From: Kineosporiaceae bacterium
Lineage (GTDB): Bacteria > Actinomycetota > Actinomycetes > Actinomycetales > Kineosporiaceae
NCBI GenBank assembly: GCA_016794595.1
Contig: JAEUJN010000028.1
Location: forward strand, 1-42,754
Reading direction: 5' to 3'
DNA: 42,754 nucleotides
In this document: positions 15,958-24,185 of the stretch, piece after piece
How the letters are laid out: each line of letters starts with the position of its first letter
Position numbering within the stretch: the stretch's first letter is position 1
Translations under genes and position numbers: made by a program
Notes under the pieces: generated by a model
The model's input: only the letters and a program-made list of their open reading frames with translations
Database searches by the model: none
Told to the model about the DNA's origin: nothing

Positions 15958-16577
15958 CCAGCTGGATGCCGGGTGAGGACCTGGTCGCCGACCTGAGACA
16001 CGCGCTCGCCCGCGCCCCGCGGGAGAGCGCCGAGGACCGGTTCGAGGCGTGGGCCTGGCGGGCCCTGCTGGACGAGGACGGACCCGCCCTGCTCACCCGC
16101 GACGCCGCCCCGGCCCACGTGACCGCCTCGGCGATCGTGCTGTCCACCGACCTCACCCACACCTGCCTGGTGCTGCACTCCAAGCTGAACCGGTGGGTGC
16201 AACCCGGGGGGCACCTGGAGCCCGGCGACCGGACGATGATCGGCGCAGCGGCCCGGGAAGCACTGGAGGAGACCGGGTTACACGGTCAGGTACTCCCCGA
16301 TCCGGTGATCCTGTCCCGGCACGGGGCGCCGTGCCGTCCGGCGGTCGTCGACTGGCACCTGGACGTCGAGTTCGCCCTGCTCAGCGAACTCACCGACCCC
16401 GTGGTCAGCGAGGAGTCGCTGGACGTGGCGTGGTTCCCGGTCGGGCAGCTGCCGACCGAACTCGCGTTCGGGGTCGACCACAGCGTCCGGCGGGCGGTGG
16501 AACTGGCCCGCACCCGGCTGGCACCCACCGGGTCGGCGCCCTCACCGGCGACGGCGTCCACGGGTCAGTCCGGCTGA
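15954..16577 (+). CDS. Nudix hydrolase
   Basis: A 207-residue protein with the Nudix box at about residues 82-106: GGHLEPGD, then AAREALEETGL, where the two adjacent Glu residues bind metal. Members hydrolyse a nucleoside diphosphate linked to another group; the substrate is not predictable from the box. HSKLNRWVQPGGHLEPGD is common in a subgroup of actinobacterial Nudix proteins with an N-terminal helical extension, seen here as LVADLRHALARAPRESAEDR. The GTG start at 15954 overlaps the preceding stop (GTGA); an ATG four codons later is an alternative. The 3' end overlaps the convergent metallopeptidase gene by 13 bases. Confidence 0.92.
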   Translation: MTSWMPGEDLVADLRHALARAPRESAEDRFEAWAWRALLDEDGPALLTRDAAPAHVTASAIVLSTDLTHTCLVLHSKLNRWVQPGGHLEPGDRTMIGAAAREALEETGLHGQVLPDPVILSRHGAPCRPAVVDWHLDVEFALLSELTDPVVSEESLDVAWFPVGQLPTELAFGVDHSVRRAVELARTRLAPTGSAPSPATASTGQSG

Positions 16578-17140
16578 CCCAGCAGCAGGTCGTCCTGCTG
16601 GTCGATGGACCCGGCATGCCGGGCTGCGCTGAACCCCTCCAGGAATCCGCGGGCCCGTTCGGTGCGCGGGTAGCCGGCCAGCAACTGCCAGAACCGGGCC
16701 GAGTGATCATGCTCGATCAGGTGGGCCAGTTCGTGCAGCAGCACGTAGTCCACGACCCAGCCGGGCATCCCCTGCAGCCGTGAGCTGAGCCGGATCGTGC
16801 CCTCGCCCGGGCTGCACGAGCCCCACCGGCGATTCTGGTTGTCCACCCAGGCCACCGATGCCGGCCGGGCCCGCCCGGCCAGGTACCGGCGGGACAGCTC
16901 CTCGGCGCGCTCGACCAGATCCCGGTCGCTGGGACGGCGACGGCGCTCGTGCTGGTCCAGCCGGGCCAGCATCCGGTCGACCCACTCGCGTTCCTCGGCC
17001 CGGGTGAACCGGGCCGGCAGGAGCACCACAACCCGGTCGCCCTCGCGGTAGGCCGACACCGTGCGCCGCCGCCGGGCGCTGCGCCGGACGTCGACCAGCG
17101 GCCGCTCCGGCGAGGGTTCACCTCGACTGGCGGGGGGCAT
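16565..17140 (-). CDS. YgjP-like (DUF45) M48-type metallopeptidase
   Basis: A 191-residue protein of the YgjP/DUF45 type. RRWGSCSPGEGTIRLSSRL at about 105-122 is the family signature. It is followed by the zinc site HELAHLIEHDH at 136-146 (His136, Glu137, His140) and HSARFWQLL, where a third ligand is expected. The Arg-rich N-terminus RRSARRRRTVSAYREGDRVV is typical of actinobacterial members. Predicted to be a cytoplasmic zinc peptidase; the substrate is unknown. The ATG at 17140 is the only sensible start. Convergent with the Nudix gene. Confidence 0.92.
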   Translation of the reverse strand: MPPASRGEPSPERPLVDVRRSARRRRTVSAYREGDRVVVLLPARFTRAEEREWVDRMLARLDQHERRRRPSDRDLVERAEELSRRYLAGRARPASVAWVDNQNRRWGSCSPGEGTIRLSSRLQGMPGWVVDYVLLHELAHLIEHDHSARFWQLLAGYPRTERARGFLEGFSAARHAGSIDQQDDLLLGQPD

Positions 17141-17898
17141 GCCGCGAGGGTACCCGGCGCCGCGGAGCCGGCCCCCGGGTCATCCGGCCCGGAGCCGAGA
17201 GCCCATCGCGGCCCGGCGGGCCCCGGCGGGGCCGAACAATTTTTCGCCCACACCCTCGGGACGAGAAAGGCGCAGGTCAGAGCCCTGTCGAGGTGCCGAC
17301 CCGGGTCGACGTCCACACGTTGTCCCCCGGTGATCGACGGACAATCGACAGGAGGACCGAGGGTGTCCCCAGCCGGTCCACAGGGCCCTCCACAGGCGCG
17401 CGGACCAGTGTTCCCGTTCGCGTTGACCGCCATCCCGGCCGCCCCTAGCGTCCTTCTCGGCCCCGGGTCCGGGGACGGTGTGCTGGGGAAGGCGCACCGC
17501 TCCCGACCGGGGCCTTCCCGTGCCCGGGCGGGTCCGCTGACACCGATCACTTCGTGACGCTGAGTGATCATCGGGGACGGCGCACCCGCTCCGCGCCGAC
17601 GATCACGCCGGCCGGTCACCGAGGCGCCCCGGGGGCCGCCCGAGCCCACGGTCTGCGGCGTTCCTGACGTGATCCCGGCGGCGTGCGCTCGGTGCGGACG
17701 GCCCCGGGATGTCCTGTGGATGACGCGCCAGCCGTGGGGCCGCTTGTCGGGAGCACTCTGCGTGGTCGGCTAGGGTGAATCCCGGTCCTCGGGGCCGGGG
17801 TTCCCGGGCACGTCGGGTGCCCCGCAGCGCCGGCCCGCCCGGCGACGGCAGACCGCCGTCGGACCGACACGGACAGCACCATCGAACAAGGAGCCAGC
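17141..17898. other. Long intergenic region upstream of the DUF5679 gene
   Basis: Nearly 760 bases without a gene I can support; the open frames here lack an SD and family motifs. It contains a hairpin GGGAAGGC/GCCTTCCC near 17487..17519 and a second at 17545..17569 (GATCACT/AGTGATC), and a TAGGGT -10-like hexamer near 17771 that could serve the DUF5679 gene, which would leave a leader of about 120 bases. TGTCCACA-like strings occur but no DnaA box cluster was seen. Confidence 0.5.
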
Positions 17899-18054
17899 AT
17901 GGCCGACACCTACAGCGGCGAGTTCTACTGCGTGAAGTGCAAGGAGAAGCGCCAGGCCGAGGGCAACATCGTCGAGACCAACGGTCGCCGGATGGCCAAG
18001 GGCAAGTGCCCGGTGTGCGGTACCAACCTCAACCGCATCCTCGGCAAGGCCTGA
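17899..18054 (+). CDS. DUF5679 small zinc-ribbon-like protein
   Basis: A 51-residue protein, MADTYSGEFYCVKCKEKRQA followed by a basic middle and KGKCPVCGTNLNRILGKA. Two CxxC pairs (Cys11/Cys14 and Cys38/Cys41) can form a zinc ribbon. The sequence fits the DUF5679 family, widespread in actinobacteria and without known function. AAGGAG lies 5 bases before ATG 17899, a strong ribosome binding site. It stands alone, with a long upstream region and a terminator behind it. Confidence 0.9.
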   Translation: MADTYSGEFYCVKCKEKRQAEGNIVETNGRRMAKGKCPVCGTNLNRILGKA

Positions 18055-18155
18055 CACTCTCGGACACGACGACTGATCGTCTGGCCTGATCGTCTGACCT
18101 GGTCGTCGTCGCCTGATCGAGCCGCTCCCGGCACCCCCGGGACCACGGGCATCGG

Positions 18156-18190
18156 ACGGCGGGCACCCCACGCGGGTGGCCCGCCGTTCT
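18156..18190 (+). terminator. Hairpin terminator after the DUF5679 gene
   Basis: A 9-bp stem (ACGGCGGGC with GCCCGCCGT) followed by TCT, about 100 bases past the small gene and before the SGNH hydrolase gene. The 50 bases before it (about 18072..18120) repeat CTGATCGTCTG-like words. Confidence 0.6.
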
Positions 18191-18295
18191 GTGTCCTGTC
18201 CCGGCGTCGGCGCCCGTTCGCGGGCCTTGGACCCGTCGTCCCGGGCCGCCCGGACCGGCCGTGCCTGATCGGGCCGCCTGATTAGGCTGCCGGAC

Positions 18296-19144
18296 GTGCA
18301 GCAGCGGTGGAGCAGTTACGTGGCGCTCGGTGACTCGTTCACCGAGGGGATGAGCGACCCCGACCCGGACCGGCACGGAAGGTACCGCGGCTGGGCGGAC
18401 CGACTGGCCGAGCGGCTCGCCGCCGATGCCCACCAGGCGGGCGAGGACTTCGCCTACGCCAACCTCGCCGTCCGGGGGCGGTTGCTGGACGACATCGTGA
18501 CCCGCCAGCTGGACGCCGCACTCGAGCTGGGGCCGGCGCTGGTCTCGATCGTCGGCGGGGGCAACGACATCCTGCGGCCCCGGGCCGACATCGACGCCCT
18601 CGCCCTGCGGCTCGAACGGGCTGTCGCCCGGATCCGGGCGAGCGGCGCGGACGTGCTGATGGCCACCCCGACCGACCCGCGCGGGGCACCCGTGGTGCAG
18701 CGGACCCGGGGGCGGGCGGCGGTCTACAGCGCGCACATCCACTCGATCGCCCGCAGGCACGGTGCCCGGGTGATCCACCAGTGGGGCCTGAGCTTCCTGC
18801 AGGACTGGCGGATGTGGGCCGAGGATCGCATCCACATGACCTCCGAGGGGCACCGCCGGGTGGCCGAGGCCGCCTACGCGGCGCTGCACGGGCTGGACGT
18901 CACCGGCGAGTGGGCCGACCCGCTGCCGGCCCGGGCCCTCGCCCCCCGTCGCGAGCGGCTGGAGCAGGACGCCCGCTGGGCGCGCGAGCACCTGCTGCCC
19001 TGGGCCACCCGGCGACTGCGCGGCGAGTCCTCCGGCGATCGGATCCTCGCCAAGCGCCCGGACCTGAGGCCTCTGGTCCCGGTCGAGGCATCGCCGCCGC
19101 AGCCGGATCATCCGGTCGATCGCCCGGCGCGGCCGCCCGGCTGA
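18296..19144 (+). CDS. SGNH/GDSL-family hydrolase
   Basis: A 282-residue cytoplasmic hydrolase. The SGNH blocks are all present: block I ALGDSFTEGM (nucleophile Ser14), block II NLAVRG with Gly, block III GGGNDILRP with Asn, and block V DRIHMTSEGHRR with the Asp-His pair. There is no signal peptide. Members cleave ester bonds of lipids or acyl groups; the substrate is unknown. The C-terminal 60 residues are basic and Pro-rich. GTG start at 18296 immediately follows the upstream region. It stands just before the ThiF-like gene on the same strand, with a 79-base gap containing an inverted repeat (GTCCACAG/CTGTGGAC, 19155..19182). Confidence 0.92.
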   Translation: MQQRWSSYVALGDSFTEGMSDPDPDRHGRYRGWADRLAERLAADAHQAGEDFAYANLAVRGRLLDDIVTRQLDAALELGPALVSIVGGGNDILRPRADIDALALRLERAVARIRASGADVLMATPTDPRGAPVVQRTRGRAAVYSAHIHSIARRHGARVIHQWGLSFLQDWRMWAEDRIHMTSEGHRRVAEAAYAALHGLDVTGEWADPLPARALAPRRERLEQDARWAREHLLPWATRRLRGESSGDRILAKRPDLRPLVPVEASPPQPDHPVDRPARPPG

Positions 19145-19223
19145 CCGCGGCATCGTCCACAGGTCGGCGGGCCGCTGTGGACAGGCGCAGCGGGACAGCC
19201 CGAGCCGCTGACAGGCTCCCCTG

Positions 19224-20339
19224 GTGCAGATTCGGATCAAACCCGGCCTGCGGGTCGCCTGGCGCAGCCCGTCATCCGTGCAGATCGGCCTCGACGGCCG
19301 TTGGGGAACCGTCCTGGACGGAATGGGGCCCACCGACCGACGGCTGCTGACCGTCCTCGCTCAGGGGCATGTGGTGGATCCCGCGGCCCGTGGCCGGCAG
19401 TCGGACGTCCGCGAGCACGCCCTGGTGGCCCTGCTGGCCGAGTCGGGCGTGGGCCTGACCCGACCCACCGATCGGGTGTGGCTGGCCGAGCTGGGGGCCG
19501 ATCGTGAACGGCTCGCCCCGGACGCTGCGGCCTGGTCGCTGGTGCCCGGCGCCGCGCCCGCCGCGCATGCCCCGGCACCGGACGACGGGTGGTACCGACT
19601 GGCCGCCCGGCGCCGGCTCGGCGTCCGGATCGTCGGCGCCGGCCGGGTCGGCGCCACCCTGGCGGCCACCCTGGCCGCCGCCGGGGTCGGCCGGCTCGAC
19701 ATCGTGGACGCCGGCCGAGTGCAGCCGGGTGACCTGGCCCCCGCGGGAGCGCAAGTGGCCGATCTCGGCAGCCGCCGGCAGGACGCCGTCCGGGCCGCGA
19801 TCACGCGCGCCGCGGGCGAGGCACGCGAGAACCCCCAGCACCGGCCGCCCGAGCTGGTGGTACTGATCGAACCGGACGCCGCGGACGCCATCGGCGCCCA
19901 GCACCTGCTGGCGGACGACGTCCCCCACCTGTCGATCGTGATCCGGGAGGGCAGCCTGATCGTCGGCCCCCTGGTGATCCCGGGCGAGTCCGCCTGCCTG
20001 CGCTGCCTCGACCTGCACCGCGCCGACCGCGACCCCGCCTGGCCCCGGGTGCTCGCCCAGCTGCTCGGCGGCCGGGCCGGGGACGCCTCGGGCGCCGTGG
20101 TGGCCGAGGAGACGGCCAGTGCCCAGCTCGCCGCGTCGGTGGCCGCCCTGCAGGTACTGGCCCTGCTGGACGGCGACCCGGCGCCTGGCGGGGGGACGCG
20201 CCGTCCGGCGTCGGTCTCGGCAACGCTCGAGATCGACCTGCCCGAGGGGCTGGTCTCCCGCCGGGAATGGAGCCCGCACCCGGCGTGCGGGTGCCATGGG
20301 CTCCCATCCGGTCCGACAGCAGCGACAATGGCCCGGTGA
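19224..20339 (+). CDS. ThiF/E1-like protein related to TOMM cyclodehydratase partner proteins
   Basis: A 371-residue protein with an N-terminal RiPP-recognition-like region and a ThiF-type Rossmann domain: RIVGAGRVGATLAATLAAAG at about 134-153, then VGRLDIVDAGRVQPGDL. Two cysteine pairs, CLRCLDLHR and the C-terminal CGCHG, probably bind structural zinc. The arginine and the R-Q usually found after the second strand of active E1 enzymes are not seen (the region reads DAGRVQPGDLAPAG), so adenylation may be lost. No YcaO or precursor peptide gene is in the window. GTG 19224 start. Its stop overlaps the next gene's GTG by four bases, so it is coupled to the ABC1 kinase gene; this pairing is common in actinobacteria. 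Confidence 0.78.
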   Translation: MQIRIKPGLRVAWRSPSSVQIGLDGRWGTVLDGMGPTDRRLLTVLAQGHVVDPAARGRQSDVREHALVALLAESGVGLTRPTDRVWLAELGADRERLAPDAAAWSLVPGAAPAAHAPAPDDGWYRLAARRRLGVRIVGAGRVGATLAATLAAAGVGRLDIVDAGRVQPGDLAPAGAQVADLGSRRQDAVRAAITRAAGEARENPQHRPPELVVLIEPDAADAIGAQHLLADDVPHLSIVIREGSLIVGPLVIPGESACLRCLDLHRADRDPAWPRVLAQLLGGRAGDASGAVVAEETASAQLAASVAALQVLALLDGDPAPGGGTRRPASVSATLEIDLPEGLVSRREWSPHPACGCHGLPSGPTAATMAR

Positions 20340-21676
20340 GCGATCTGCCGCGGCGCGCGGTCACCCGGACGGCCAAGCTGGCCACCCTGCCCCTGGGCCT
20401 GGCCGGACGGACCGCTGTGGGACTCGGCAAACGGGTGGGCGGGCGGCCCGCCGAGCTGGTCGCCGCCGAGGTGCAGGCCCGCACGGCGGAGCAGCTGTTC
20501 AAGGTGCTGGGGGAGCTCAAGGGCGGGGCGATGAAGTTCGGCCAGGCCCTCAGCGTGTTCGAGGCCGCCATGCCCGAGGAACTGGCCGGCCCCTACCGGG
20601 CGACCCTGACCAAGCTCCAGGACGCCGCCCCGCCGATGCCGGCCGCGACCGTGCACAAGGTGCTGGCCACCGAGCTGGGCCCTCGCTGGCGGCGCAACTT
20701 CGTCGACTTCGACGACTCCCCCGCGGCGGCGGCCTCGATCGGCCAGGTGCACCGCGCGGTGTGGAAGGACGGACGGGAGGTCGCGGTCAAGGTCCAGTAC
20801 CCGGGCGCGCGTGAGGCCCTGCTGTCGGACCTGACCCAGGTCAGCCGGATGGGGCGGCTGGCTGCCGGCTGGATCCCCGGGCTGGACATCAAGCCGATCC
20901 TCGGCGAATTGCGCGCCCGGATGTCCGAGGAGCTCGACTACACCCTCGAGGCCCAGTCGCAGCACACCTTCGCGGCGGCGTTCGCCGGCGACGAGGTGTT
21001 CGCCATCCCCGACGTGCTGCGATCGAGTGAGCACCTGATCGTCTCGGAGTGGCTCGAGGGGGTGCCGCTGTCGCAGCTGATCGCGCACGGCGAGAAGGAC
21101 TCCCGCGACCTGGTGGCCCGCCGGTACATGGAGTTCCTGCTGGCCGGACCGGCCCGGGCCGGGTTGCTGCACGCCGACCCCCACCCGGGCAATTACCGGC
21201 TGACCGCCGACGGGCGCTTCGGCGTCCTGGATTTCGGGGCCGTCAAGCGGCTGCCGGACGGCATGCCACCGCAGATCGGCCAGCTGCTCACCCTGGCCCT
21301 GGCCGAGCGCGACCGGGAGGTGGTCACCGGGCTGCGCGAGGAGGGCTTCATCAAGTCCTCGATCGAGATCGATCCGCACGGCCTGCTGGAGTATCTCTCG
21401 CCGTTCCTCGAACCGGCCCGGCACACCTCGTGGACCTTCTCGCGTGCCTGGATGCGTGACCTGTTCACCCACATCAACGACCCGCGGCGGCCGCAGTGGT
21501 CGATCGGGCTCAAGCTCAACCTGCCGCCGGAATACCTGCTGGTGCACCGGGTCTGGCTGGGCGGGATCGCCGTCCTGTGCCAGATCGGCGGCGAGGTGCC
21601 GGTGCTGCAGGTGCTCGCCGACTGGCTGCCGGGCTTCGACATCGACGCCCTCGACTACGTCACCGTGGTGGAGTGA
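20336..21676 (+). CDS. ABC1/AarF/UbiB family atypical kinase
   Basis: A 446-residue ABC1 kinase-like protein. KFGQALS at 67-73 is the KxGQ signature, AAAASIGQVHRA the Ala-rich nucleotide-binding loop, VAVKVQYPG carries the phosphate-binding lysine, LLHADPHPGNY the catalytic loop and VLDFGAVK the DFG. Family knowledge: UbiB-type proteins support quinone or isoprenoid lipid homeostasis and have ATPase activity. GTG 20336 start by GTGA overlap with the ThiF-like gene. From memory it corresponds to Rv3197, which likewise lies near whiB7. A quinone oxidoreductase gene follows 44 bases later, which fits a link to quinone metabolism, though that is inference. Confidence 0.93.
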   Translation: MSDLPRRAVTRTAKLATLPLGLAGRTAVGLGKRVGGRPAELVAAEVQARTAEQLFKVLGELKGGAMKFGQALSVFEAAMPEELAGPYRATLTKLQDAAPPMPAATVHKVLATELGPRWRRNFVDFDDSPAAAASIGQVHRAVWKDGREVAVKVQYPGAREALLSDLTQVSRMGRLAAGWIPGLDIKPILGELRARMSEELDYTLEAQSQHTFAAAFAGDEVFAIPDVLRSSEHLIVSEWLEGVPLSQLIAHGEKDSRDLVARRYMEFLLAGPARAGLLHADPHPGNYRLTADGRFGVLDFGAVKRLPDGMPPQIGQLLTLALAERDREVVTGLREEGFIKSSIEIDPHGLLEYLSPFLEPARHTSWTFSRAWMRDLFTHINDPRRPQWSIGLKLNLPPEYLLVHRVWLGGIAVLCQIGGEVPVLQVLADWLPGFDIDALDYVTVVE

Positions 21677-21720
21677 GCGGGAGGTCCGGCCCCCGACCGG
21701 GCTCGAGGCAGACTGAGCGG

Positions 21721-22698
21721 GTGACCCAGTCCCACGGCGTGCGCATCGAGCAGTTCGGCGGCCCCCAGGCCATGCGGTACGGGCCGATCGAGGTCCGGGA
21801 GCCGGGCGAGGGGGAACTGGCGGTGGCGGTGGCCGCCGCCGGGGTCAACTTCATCGACACCTACCAGCGCAGTGGTCTGTACCCACTCGAGTTGCCCGCC
21901 ACCCTCGGCATGGAGGGAGCCGGCACGGTCAGCGCGGTCGGGGCCGGGGTGAGCGAGTTCGCGGTCGGCGACGCCGTGGCCTGGCTCGACGTCCAGGGCT
22001 CCTACGCCCGGGACGTCGTGGTGCCCGCCGCGCGGGCGGTCCCGGTGCCACCGGGGCTGGACCCGCGCACCGCGGCGGCCGCCATGCTGCAAGGGGTCAC
22101 CGCCCAGTACCTGACCACCGACACCTTCGCCGTGTCCGCCGGTCAGACCGTGCTCGTGCACGCGGCGGCCGGCGGGGTCGGACTGCTGCTGGTCCAGCTG
22201 TGCGTCGCGGCCGGCGCCCGGGTGATCGGGACCGCCGGTTCCCCCGACAAGGCCGACCTGGCCCGCGGCGCCGGGGCGCACGAGGTGATCCTCTACCGCG
22301 AGGAGGACGTGGTTGCCGGCGTCGAACGCCTCGCCGGGCGCCGCGCGGTGGACGTGGTCTACGACGGGGTGGGGCAGGCGACCTTCGCCGCCGACCTCGA
22401 GGTGCTGCGCCCGCGCGGGATGCTGGTCAGCTTCGGCAACGCCTCCGGCCCGGTCGAGCCGGTCGCCCCGCTGCGGCTGGCGACCAGCGGCTCGCTGTTC
22501 CTCACTCGTCCGATGCTGGGTCATTACGTCGCAAAGACGGACGAACTGCGCACGCGCAGCGCGGCCGTGCTGGGTATGGTCGAGAGACGACACCTCGACA
22601 TCCGGATCGGCGCCGTCCACCCGCTCGACCAGGTCGTCACGGCCCATGAGGCGCTCGAACAACGACGCACCACCGGGAAGGTCATCCTGACCTCCTGA
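21721..22698 (+). CDS. Zeta-crystallin-like quinone oxidoreductase (MDR family)
   Basis: A 325-residue zinc-independent medium-chain dehydrogenase. GVNFIDTYQRSGLYPLELPA at about 41-60 and GMEGAGTVSAVG are classic for NADPH:quinone reductase (QorA type). VLVHAAAGGVGLLLVQL at about 145-160 is the NADPH-binding site, and VDVVYDGVG and the C-terminal ALEQRRTTGKVIL complete the fold. No zinc-ligand cysteines are seen. GTG 21721 begins the conserved N-terminus. It follows the ABC1 kinase gene closely and precedes the small zinc ribbon gene, all on the plus strand. Confidence 0.95.
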   Translation: MTQSHGVRIEQFGGPQAMRYGPIEVREPGEGELAVAVAAAGVNFIDTYQRSGLYPLELPATLGMEGAGTVSAVGAGVSEFAVGDAVAWLDVQGSYARDVVVPAARAVPVPPGLDPRTAAAAMLQGVTAQYLTTDTFAVSAGQTVLVHAAAGGVGLLLVQLCVAAGARVIGTAGSPDKADLARGAGAHEVILYREEDVVAGVERLAGRRAVDVVYDGVGQATFAADLEVLRPRGMLVSFGNASGPVEPVAPLRLATSGSLFLTRPMLGHYVAKTDELRTRSAAVLGMVERRHLDIRIGAVHPLDQVVTAHEALEQRRTTGKVILTS

Positions 22699-22736
22699 CC
22701 GACCGAACAGCCCCGACCGTCCGAGGGGGAATCTCG

Positions 22737-22976
22737 GTGAACATGAGCTGTGACAGCTGCGGCATGCCGATCGACGGTGGCGAGTACTGCGCGTACTGCA
22801 CCGACGAGAACGGGGTGCTGCAGAGCTTCGACGAACGCTTCGAACGCATGGTGGCCTGGCAGGAGAAGCAGTCCCCCACCGCGCCGAGGGTGCAGATCGA
22901 GATCGAGACCCTGGCCTACATGGCGACCATGCCGGCCTGGCGCCACCATCCGCGTGTGGTGGACGCCCAACTCTGA
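22737..22976 (+). CDS. Small putative zinc-ribbon protein
   Basis: A 79-residue protein. MNMSCDSCGMPIDGGEYCAY continues to CTDENG, giving two Cys pairs (CDSC and CAYC) of a treble-clef zinc ribbon, with the CxxCGMP start typical of the zinc-ribbon proteins I know as PF12674. The C-terminal half (FDERFERMVAWQEKQ) is helical. GTG 22737 is chosen because GAGGGGG lies 8 bases upstream; ATG 22743 is an alternative. It begins 38 bases after the quinone oxidoreductase stop. Function unknown. Confidence 0.85.
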   Translation: MNMSCDSCGMPIDGGEYCAYCTDENGVLQSFDERFERMVAWQEKQSPTAPRVQIEIETLAYMATMPAWRHHPRVVDAQL

Positions 22977-23069
22977 GAATCAGGCCCCGAGGGACGGTGT
23001 GGGCCGCCTGAGGGCCGCCGTCCGCTCCCCCGGGCGGACGACGGCCCCGCGACGCGGCGCCTTCCCCGA

Positions 23070-23240
23070 TCAGCGAGCGGGGAGCAGCCGGAGTCGTTCC
23101 CGTTCGCGATGGACGCGGTGTTCTGCGCGCCTGACGCGTTCGCGCGCCTTCGCCAGGTGACGTAGCCGGCGCTCCTGCCGGTCGACGCCGTCCTGCTGGG
23201 CTCGCTCGGCGATCAGGATCTGGGTGAGCTGGTGATTCAC
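23070..23240 (-). CDS. Small basic helical protein, function unknown
   Basis: A 56-residue protein starting GTG 23240 (MNHQLTQILIAERAQQ), with GAGGAG six bases upstream. The remainder is Arg-rich and helical (RRLRHLAKARERVRRAEHRV). Short Arg-rich proteins of this shape (an N-terminal helix with IAxER, then a basic tail) are common in actinobacteria. I assign no function. It lies downstream of whiB7 on the same strand; the 22-base repeats at 23261..23327 sit just upstream of its SD. Confidence 0.6.
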   Translation of the reverse strand: MNHQLTQILIAERAQQDGVDRQERRLRHLAKARERVRRAEHRVHRERERLRLLPAR

Positions 23241-23260
23241 GAGGTGCTCCTCGGGTGAGT

Positions 23261-23327
23261 CGGATCGGATGTCGTTCGGGTCTGATCGGGTGTCGGTTCG
23301 GTTTCGGATCGGGTGACGGATCGGGAC
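23261..23327. repeat. Three imperfect 22-base tandem repeats upstream of the 56-residue gene
   Basis: Three units begin CGGATCGGATGTCG, GATCGGGTGTCGG and GGATCGGGTGACGG, each about 22 bases and sharing GATCGGRTG followed by TCGG. They fill most of the space between whiB7 and the small basic protein gene. Tandem operator sites or slippage are both possible. Confidence 0.5.
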
Positions 23328-23373
23328 AGGTCGCGAACCGTCGGACGGACAGCCCCGGGAGGGACTTCTGGAC

Positions 23374-23664
23374 TCAGGCCGCGATCTCGCACTTGCGCGG
23401 CCGCCCCCGCGGACGCTTGCGCGGGATGACCTCACCGGCCAGGAACAGCTCCCCTCCCCAGACGCCCCACGGCTCGCGCCGTTCCAGGGCACCGGCCAGG
23501 CACGCCGTCAGCACCGGACAGTCGAGACAGAGCGCCTTGGCCTGCTCGACGTCGGCCGGTGATTCGGCGAACCACAGTTCGGCGTCGTGGACCCGGCACG
23601 GGAACGCCATCTCCGCCGGGCTCGCCTGGCGGTCGACGGCGTCCAGCAGGGCCGTGAGCTGCAT
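23374..23664 (-). CDS. whiB7: WhiB7 family iron-sulfur transcriptional regulator
   Basis: A 96-residue Wbl protein. The four iron-sulfur cysteines are in FPCRVHD and ALCLDCPVLTACLAG (pattern C, then C-x2-C-x5-C). The turn EPWGVWGGELF is the Wbl signature, and the C-terminal AT-hook KRPRGRPRK identifies the WhiB7 class. WhiB7 binds the housekeeping sigma factor and AT-rich DNA upstream of -35 elements to activate intrinsic antibiotic resistance genes and itself. ATG 23664 has AGGAGGT seven bases upstream. It is preceded by a leader of about 500 bases with a WhiB7-type promoter, an upstream ORF and a terminator. The neighbouring uvrD2 matches its location in mycobacteria. Confidence 0.95.
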   Translation of the reverse strand: MQLTALLDAVDRQASPAEMAFPCRVHDAELWFAESPADVEQAKALCLDCPVLTACLAGALERREPWGVWGGELFLAGEVIPRKRPRGRPRKCEIAA

Positions 23665-23763
23665 GTCGGTCACCTCCTGTGTCAGCGGAACACCGGCTGC
23701 CCGGTGCACCAGATCGGCACCGGGACGGTGCTCCCGGTGGTGGTGCCGGTCCGCGACATGAAG

Positions 23764-23795
23764 AAGGCCGCGGACCCTGTCGGGTTCCGCGGCCT
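23764..23795 (-). terminator. Putative attenuator terminator in the whiB7 leader
   Basis: On the minus strand AGGCCGCGGAACCC pairs with GGGTCCGCGGCCTT (one bulged base), followed by CTTC. It starts 13 bases past the stop of the leader ORF and ends 99 bases before the whiB7 ATG. Such a terminator between an upstream ORF and whiB7 fits attenuation controlled by ribosome stalling. Confidence 0.75.
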
Positions 23796-23808
23796 CGGAG
23801 GTGGCCGG

Positions 23809-24108
23809 TCAGCTCGTGAGCTGGACCGACCTTCGAGGGTGAGAACCCGGGTCGAACGTGACGGCGGCGGCGTACGGGGCCCCGGCAAAGGCCGGGATGC
23901 CACGCAGGGCCGGACCATCGGTGTGACGGAGACGGATCGAGACGGAGACAGGGACGCAGACGTGGTCGGCGCCGGCGAACCGACCGCCGGAGACGGAGTT
24001 CTCCCCCGACATCGGGGCGGTGGGCTCGGTGCGAGGCCGCCACGCGGTGCCGACCGAAGCGCTCGAGACGGCGCTCGACACCGCGAAGCTGATCGTGTTC
24101 GTCGACAT
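23809..24108 (-). CDS. whiB7 upstream (leader) ORF
   Basis: A 99-codon frame with a near-perfect SD (AGGAGGTGTCCG before ATG 24108), stronger than that of most genes here. It starts MSTNTISFAVSSAVSSASVG and ends RRSVQLTS. The composition is Ser/Val/Ala-rich with no known domain. It ends just before the attenuator hairpin. Leader ORFs upstream of whiB7 are known in other actinobacteria, where slowed translation under ribosome-targeting antibiotics allows read-through; this one would be long for the class. Translation is very likely from the SD; regulatory action is inferred. Confidence 0.75.
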   Translation of the reverse strand: MSTNTISFAVSSAVSSASVGTAWRPRTEPTAPMSGENSVSGGRFAGADHVCVPVSVSIRLRHTDGPALRGIPAFAGAPYAAAVTFDPGSHPRRSVQLTS

Positions 24109-24185
24109 CGGACACCTCCTCACGAGTGCATCGACCAGATGACGTCGACACTGCAGAGCCGAGTTCGACCGAACGCGGCCCTTCG

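Noticed and set aside
17141-17898. Replication origin or DnaA box cluster
   Set aside because: A few TGTCCACA-like words occur but no cluster of matching 9-mers, no AT-rich unwinding region and no dnaA/dnaN neighbours.
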